Source of the DNA: Zygnema cylindricum
Taxonomy: Eukaryota > Streptophyta > Zygnematophyceae > Zygnematales > Zygnemataceae
NCBI GenBank assembly: GCA_037447655.1
Contig: JBBHKE010002863.1
Coordinates: 62,001 to 126,000, forward strand
Direction: 5' to 3'
DNA: 64,000 nucleotides
Every line of letters starts with the position of its first letter. Positions within the stretch are counted from its first letter, which is position 1. Under the pieces are notes generated by a model, which worked only from the letters and a program-made list of their open reading frames with translations, had not been told where the DNA came from and ran no database searches. The position numbers and the translations under genes were made by a program. Shown piece by piece: positions 59,301 to 64,000 of this stretch.

Positions 59301-59894
59301 ATCGCATATGTACGGTCCACCTAATAATACGTCATTAAAGATAATGAGATCCCTTGAAAATATCGTTTGACGACATTCGCCCTCCACGTGTACCATGACC
59401 AACTTGCCGAAATCAATTCGTACGATCCAATTCTGTCCGTACCGAAATCACGTACTTCGTCATAAATGCGCCTTGTCGCATTTAAGGTACACGTCATTTT
59501 CGATAAATGCATGTCGCAATAAGCGACAACTTAAAGTACACCTGTCAAATACGACGCTCCGTACCGGCGGCGTCCCATGTAATAAATGTCACCTGTCGCA
59601 TTATGTTTCGTACGTGCGACGTACAATTTTACGATTTTACATACTTCGAATATCATACATCGGATCGTTTCGCGATCCGCCGTCCATTTCACTTTTGTAT
59701 TCCGTATTATTCGTACGCTTCTTCGCGTCACTCAATTTTGTAATTTACGTCACTTTAAATTCATTCGTACAATTACCCCCCAATCCATAAATCCTTTCGA
59801 ACCACCACAGTATATCACGTAGATGTATACGCACAAAACGTCGCGTGCGCACCAAATTTCATGTACGCACGAAACGAAATCTTCAAAAACAACA
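56316..59894 (-). mobile_element. Young non-autonomous LTR element (LARD-like), 3579 bp
   Basis: LTRs 56316-57672 and 58538-59894, each 1357 bp, with TGTTG...CAACA ends. Flanked by CTTCC at 56311-56315 and 59895-59899. The LTRs differ, by eye, at only one site (56457 C against T). The 865-bp interior has a primer site GGTTATGGGCCCACACC (- strand, 58537 downward) and a polypurine tract TTTTCGGGGGAG next to the 3' LTR. It encodes no GAG or POL motif. The primer site equals that of the copia element, so copia proteins may mobilise it, an inference. Confidence 0.93.
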
Positions 59895-59899
59895 CTTCC

Positions 59900-60060
59900 A
59901 ACTTAGTGTAACTCATCTTGTACATCCGATTAGCCGGGGGTACCGCTCCGGGAACAAGCTCTATCTTGTGGTCTACGTCGCGCTTCAGAGGTAAGCCTTT
60001 TGGGAGCTTCGGGGGAAAGACATCAACATACTCCTCAAGAAGTTTTGTCACGCCTTCCAA
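59900..60060 (-). pseudogene. Gypsy RT, N-terminal piece
   Basis: LLEEYVDVFPPKLPKGLP and VPPANRMYKMSYTKLE, the start of a Ty3/gypsy RT, cut by the inserted LTR element at 59899. Confidence 0.88.
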
Positions 60061-60166
60061 AGCCTTTACAGAAGTCTTTCCAAAGTCGTCACCCTCTTTC
60101 GAGTCAAAGTCGGGGTCCTTCTTACTCCATTCTTCCTAAACCCCTTTCCTTCGCTTCCTCCATGGG

Positions 60167-61620
60167 CTAGACGATCGTCATACCAATTGTCTCCCCTTTC
60201 TTCAGTGCCCTTTTCAACTGTAAGGCCGAAAGCAGGCGTCCCTCTTCCGATCCCTTACTAGCCGCTCCCGCTTTTACCTCAAACTCTTTTTCACCTTTCC
60301 TAACTCTCATGTCGCCACTTCTCCAATCGGTCGTCGGGTTCCATTTTTGCAACCAAGGTTTCCCCAAGATTACTTCATGGTCTCCAAGTGGTAATACATG
60401 AAGTGTGTCATGCCATTAGAACCTCCCAATTCCGACACGTAACCTTGAAGTACGATGAGTAATGGACAGAGAATTTCCGTCGGCCAATTACACCGAGTGA
60501 CGATCCTTTAGCACCACGAGAGGAAGTTTGAACCTTTTCCCCGTCACCTCGTTGATGAAATTCCTCGATGAACCAGAGTCCACCATGAAGCTAGCTGCGC
60601 TCACTCCGATTCGACCCCGAAATACCAAAGGGTCTCCTCCTTCATCATCTAATCTCATGACGTTAAGTTTACCTTTTTTGGGACTTCTCCGTTTGGAGCA
60701 CTCTCGAGCCATATGGTCCGGGGAACCGCACTGGAAACATAAGTCGTTTTGCCATCTCCGTTGGAGCTCCTCGGGGGACAAGTCGTTGGTCTTAGCCTTG
60801 GTAGTCTTCTTCTTTTTTCGCAGCACGTTGACCACCTCCTTATCCTCGTCAATTGCTCCGAGCTCCATGGGAGTTGGACCATCATCACGTCGACCTCCCC
60901 CACCGCTACTCGACCCATAATGATAGGGTCTGCGTAAGGTGAAGTCCACGGAATCAGTCCGTTCCGCAAACTGAATAATGGCCGATAGACTAGGAGTCGT
61001 ACTTTCCCGAGCGAGCCATTGCTCCACATCCCTCCGAATAGATGCTTTTAGCCCCTTCACGTAACGATCCACGGCTTCATCCTCCGTCATCGTGGGTATT
61101 TGCACCTTGCACTCCAAAAACCGCTGCGTATACTCTAACACCGAGGTTCGTTGCCTCAAAATCGCGATCTTATCCCTTGCAGCATTAACCGTATTGACGG
61201 GTTGCCAAGGGTCACGGAGTAGTTAAATGAAAAGGGCCCAAACAGACGGTATCTCATCGTTTTCTACCATGGTTCTCCACCATGCCCCCGCTGCCCCTTT
61301 TAGAAGACCACCCGCATAATGAATCTTCTCACGGTCCGACAAGCTAGGAAATTCTCAAGGTAATTCACAACGGAGAATAGCCACGCATCAAGATTCTTGT
61401 GTCTGGCCGGGTCAAACTCATCGGGAAGTCTTAACTTCGGTCTCCTTAAGTCTCTCTCCATGCCTCAAGGAGGTCGTTCACCCAAACGATATTCCAGTGT
61501 TGCGACGGTGTTGCTCAATTGCGCATTCTGTAATCTCACGTTTTCTAACTCCTGGAGAACCTGCAGTAACATATCTGTGGTGGACACACCGTGTTCAGTC
61601 ATGCTGTCGGGTCACAAGGA
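60167..61620 (-). pseudogene. Gypsy GAG and protease
   Basis: GAG starts near 61600. The segment FDPARHKNLDAWLFSVVNYL is followed by frame changes near 61200-61350. From 61159 the frame is open through YTQRFLECKVQIPTM, the zinc knuckle CFQCGSPDHMAREC and the protease motif FMVDSGSSRNFI. It ends near 60488, and the protease tail GKPWLQKWNPTTDW lies at 60310-60367 after a further stop. Confidence 0.88.
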
Positions 61621-61623
61621 TAC

Positions 61624-61635
61624 GCTTTGATACCA
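61624..61635 (-). other. Gypsy primer-binding site
   Basis: The - strand reads TGGTATCAAAGC one base after the LTR. It is complementary to the 3' end of initiator tRNA-Met (TGATACCA end), the usual chromovirus primer and different from the copia site in this window. Confidence 0.8.
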
Positions 61636-61636
61636 G

Positions 61637-62137
61637 TGTAAAAGGGATGGAATATCACAATGCACAGTGGAAAATACCAAGGACCTCCTCGTAGCAACAA
61701 CAATATCACACCACAAGGACAGGTAAAGGTTGTGCTTTATTATTTGGGAGAAGATTACAACATTCAGCGCTCACTGCGAAGGTCTACTGAAAGAGTGTCC
61801 TGCTGAGTAGGCCTACTTCGCTATTTAAACTAACTAGCTGGTAGTCAACCTAGTACTATACAACTGTACATGTGGACCTTCACGGTCAACCGAGACAGAT
61901 CTCAAGATATCCTTCTAGAACAATACCGTTCTATCTACATTCCGCGGCGTTGCTATACTGGTAAGCTGCGTTGCTCTGCTGCGCTGCTATGTTGCTACGC
62001 TACTAAGTAGCTATGTCGCTAAGTTGCTACGCTGCTATGTTGCGCTGGTCTAGAATCGCAGCAGCGCTGCTTTGACACCGCAACTATAGCATCCTAGTTG
62101 CTAGCTACTAAGTACCCAACTTTGTAACCCTGTTACA
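61637..62137 (-). repeat. Gypsy 5' LTR (outer element)
   Basis: 501 bp, TGTAAAAGGG ... CCCTGTTACA. It is followed by CCATC (62138-62142), which is also found just before the LTR at 35075. It has GCTGCG/GCTATGCTGC repeats near its end. Confidence 0.92.
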
Positions 62138-62142
62138 CCATC

Positions 62143-62421
62143 GCCCCTTGGCTTGGATACCATATTGGAAATCGACGATACACAACTTCTCACATGGGCG
62201 CCACAGTGTAAACTTTGGAAAATGGCCAAGCCGGGGATCAAACCCGGGACCTGTGCAAACCATACAATAGCTTTACCAATTGAGCTACCCGGCCGATGTG
62301 TACGTAAACGCCTAATACCGAATTTATACGGCGATTAGCGGCGCACTGGCGAACCAGCTTACAACGCGATACACAATGCAATACACATGTGTAGAGTCCA
62401 AAGTGGACAGTTCTCCAACAG
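62143..62421 (-). mobile_element. TRIM-like element, 5' LTR with tRNA-like sequence and primer site
   Basis: The LTR 62421-62163 starts TGTTGGAGAACTG on the - strand. It contains a 72-nt tRNA-like segment (62294-62223) whose ends GGCCGGG and CTTGGCC can pair in all seven positions with two G-U pairs. It has an A box TAGCTCAATTGG and a B box GGTTTGATCCC. TGGTATCCAAGCC follows as a primer site at 62162-62150. About 60 bp of interior can be accounted for before the partner LTR at 35033. Alternative: a tRNA-derived SINE. Confidence 0.65.
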
Positions 62422-62799
62422 ATTTTGTGTGAGAGGAAGAAGTTTTTGACTAATTGGCTATTTCTACTTTTATAATTTTTTGTGGGATGTTTGTTTTTTT
62501 TTAGTTTTTATGATTTTTGTATGTTGGAAAATTGGGATGGGTTTGTTGCTCCTCCCTCGCCGCCCAAAAAGAAAGGTGAGATGGACGACCATTTATGGGG
62601 CTAGGAAATAAATAATCTCAATATCAATAATTTCACATATATTTATGGAAAAGGAGTGTGATGTAAATGTGTGTTAATCTATCATTTTCACACAATAAAA
62701 CATTTTAATAATGTTGTTAGGTCTTTGTTACGTTACTTTTTCATTTATGGAGCATTGTCGCACAAAGTACCGATTTCATACGACCTTTGTATTAAAATT
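62422..62799 (+). pseudogene. WSC-like paralogue, 3' half with micro-exon 62549-62575
   Basis: It resumes the intron interrupted at 34482, then a 27-nt unit reading (A)PPSPPKKK with donor GTGAG, then intron sequence like 13840-14060 (GGAGTGTGATGTAAATGTGT, ATTGTCGCAC, CATACGACCTT). The acceptor is TTG instead of CAG (62546-62548). The match ends at 62799, where copia sequence begins. Confidence 0.7.
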
Positions 62800-63264
62800 T
62801 TGTCAACATAAACCTCTTCCCTCCGACCGAAGGTACTATTGCCGGTCCCTAGATATCTGTGTGGACCAGATGTAGTACTTTCTCACCTCTATATCTAGCA
62901 GTTTTGGGATGGGGAGTCTGTGAGCCTAACCTTGGGCGCAGCCACTATAATCATCCATCATTTCATTATCCCCAAACTGATTGCCTTTTACTACACCAAG
63001 CATCTTCATTTCCGTCAGCGTATCAAAATGCACATGACCCAACCGCTTATGCCAAATCATCAAACTTGGGACACTTACATAGTAAGCACAATTCTTTTCA
63101 TTCCTCAGGATAAGTTTGAACATTCGTAAGCTACCCTTATCTCTTGTGAAGTAGACTTCATCCCCAAACTTTGCTGTAAAGACTCCATTTCTAGTGAAGG
63201 TATCATATTCCTTGTCATCTAATACAGAGGTAGAGACAAGATTTTTACTTAGCTGAGGAATATT
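62800..63264 (-). pseudogene. Copia relic, GAG-pre-integrase part (second copy)
   Basis: Identical by eye to 51014-51478 (same protein words MIWHKRLGHVHF and DDYSGCAQG). It joins the WSC-like intron without an LTR, so it arrived as a truncated piece or by duplication. Confidence 0.85.
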
Positions 63265-64000
63265 TGTTGATATTTGTGTATTTTCTAGGTCTGTAAATAT
63301 GATAGAAAAAGGCAGAGGCAATCTGCCTCTAACTCCCCTTTCCAAGCCCCCACACTTGTTGTAGTCACTGAAGGCTGGATAGGGAGCTAGAGCCATGGTT
63401 GCCCAAGCTCTCTAGAGTAGACAAGGGGTAAGTTAGGTACTCTTACCAAAAGTTAGTTGACGGTCCCAGGAATTGATCCTGCTACCTAACGTCTGACAAT
63501 CGGTAATAGCCGGTAGCTTTAACCGTTTAGTCTAGCGCTAGTACTAAGACATATTAGGTTTGATAATTATTTCTTTAGTTTCACGTAGACTTTATCATTT
63601 AACTAGAAATGTATACATAGTGCATAGATACAGTTATATAAAGTACGAAGTACCATACGGTTACGAAATAAGTACCGCGCATTTTGTTAGACATCAAAAA
63701 GAATACCGCGCAAGTATTTATGACGGCTACGATTGAAATCCGGATTTGATCGGACGCCCGCGAAGGATGCCGAGATCGCGGCATAGGATTTTGGCGGTTT
63801 GCGATCACCGCCACATCAAATGACACGTGGCAAAACCACATTGGATCGCGACAACTCCGGAGATTACGGAAATGACTTCCGATATGACATGTGTCGACAT
63901 TTTGGCCATGTCGTACGATGGCCGTACATAAAGTACACCTGCACCTGTACTTTTATGTACGACACAGTATTTTAATTGGTGCCGTACTTCAGTAGATAGA
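63265..64000 (-). repeat. Copia LTR, running off the window
   Basis: Starts TGTTGATATTTGTG. Identical to 51479-51690, then about 10 percent different to 51810, then continuing with the sequence found at 49217-49640. The tRNA-like hairpin CCAGGAATTGATCCTG is at about 63466. The far LTR end lies beyond the window. Confidence 0.8.

Noticed and set aside
62223-62294. Functional tRNA gene
   Set aside because: The anticodon arm is poorly formed, the segment lies inside a dispersed repeat, and diverged copies exist at 34.8 and 33.5 kb.
1-64000. CRISPR arrays, bacterial operons, rRNA genes or a plastid or mitochondrial insertion
   Set aside because: No spaced direct repeats of CRISPR size, no rRNA or organellar protein motifs were seen on either strand.

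Overview
The window looks like gene-poor, repeat-rich nuclear DNA of a streptophyte (charophyte alga or early land plant). I infer this from a split gene whose two exons read like plant SEN54 (tRNA-splicing endonuclease subunit), from GT-AG introns with pyrimidine tracts, and from Ty1/copia and chromodomain Ty3/gypsy elements with initiator-tRNA-type primer sites. The species is not identified. No bacterial, organellar or CRISPR features were seen.

Layout. 0.2-2.8 kb: the 3' part of a SEN54-like gene on the + strand, swollen by in-frame microsatellites. 3.8-5.1 kb: a purine tract, then about 1 kb of pentanucleotide satellite. 6.8-11.4 kb: a TA-flanked MITE, several copies of one dispersed repeat, and a fragment of an RT element. 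12.7-14.7 kb (- strand): a cysteine-rich, WSC-like gene with two large exons and two or three tiny proline-coding micro-exons, all in phase 1. 17.1 kb: a hAT-type MITE with an 8-bp target duplication. 17.7-28.6 kb (+ strand): a decayed RT element split by a 6.4-kb copia element with matching CCCCA target duplications. 29.1-32.3 kb: more dispersed repeats, one holding a second hAT-type MITE.

33.1-62.8 kb: a second, dead copy of the WSC-like locus, on the + strand. It is cut in an intron by a 27.9-kb block (34483-62421) that can be read as nested layers. A TRIM-like element with a tRNA-like sequence in its LTR (GATTT repeats) is split by a chromodomain gypsy element on the - strand (CCATC repeats). 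That gypsy contains a 3.6-kb LTR element without coding capacity in its RT (CTTCC repeats). A copia copy, a copia relic with a solo gypsy LTR, a second partial gypsy and a third RT-element relic lie in the rearranged middle. Two stretches, 45.1-49.1 = 55.0-59.0 kb and 51.0-51.7 = 62.8-63.5 kb, are nearly identical inside more diverged homology, which suggests recent gene conversion or duplication, or an assembly fault.

The only probable host genes are SEN54 and the WSC-like gene; the other coding traces are broken transposon proteins. The most unusual signals are tRNA-like modules in several unrelated LTRs, the phase-1 micro-exon architecture, and the datable nest.
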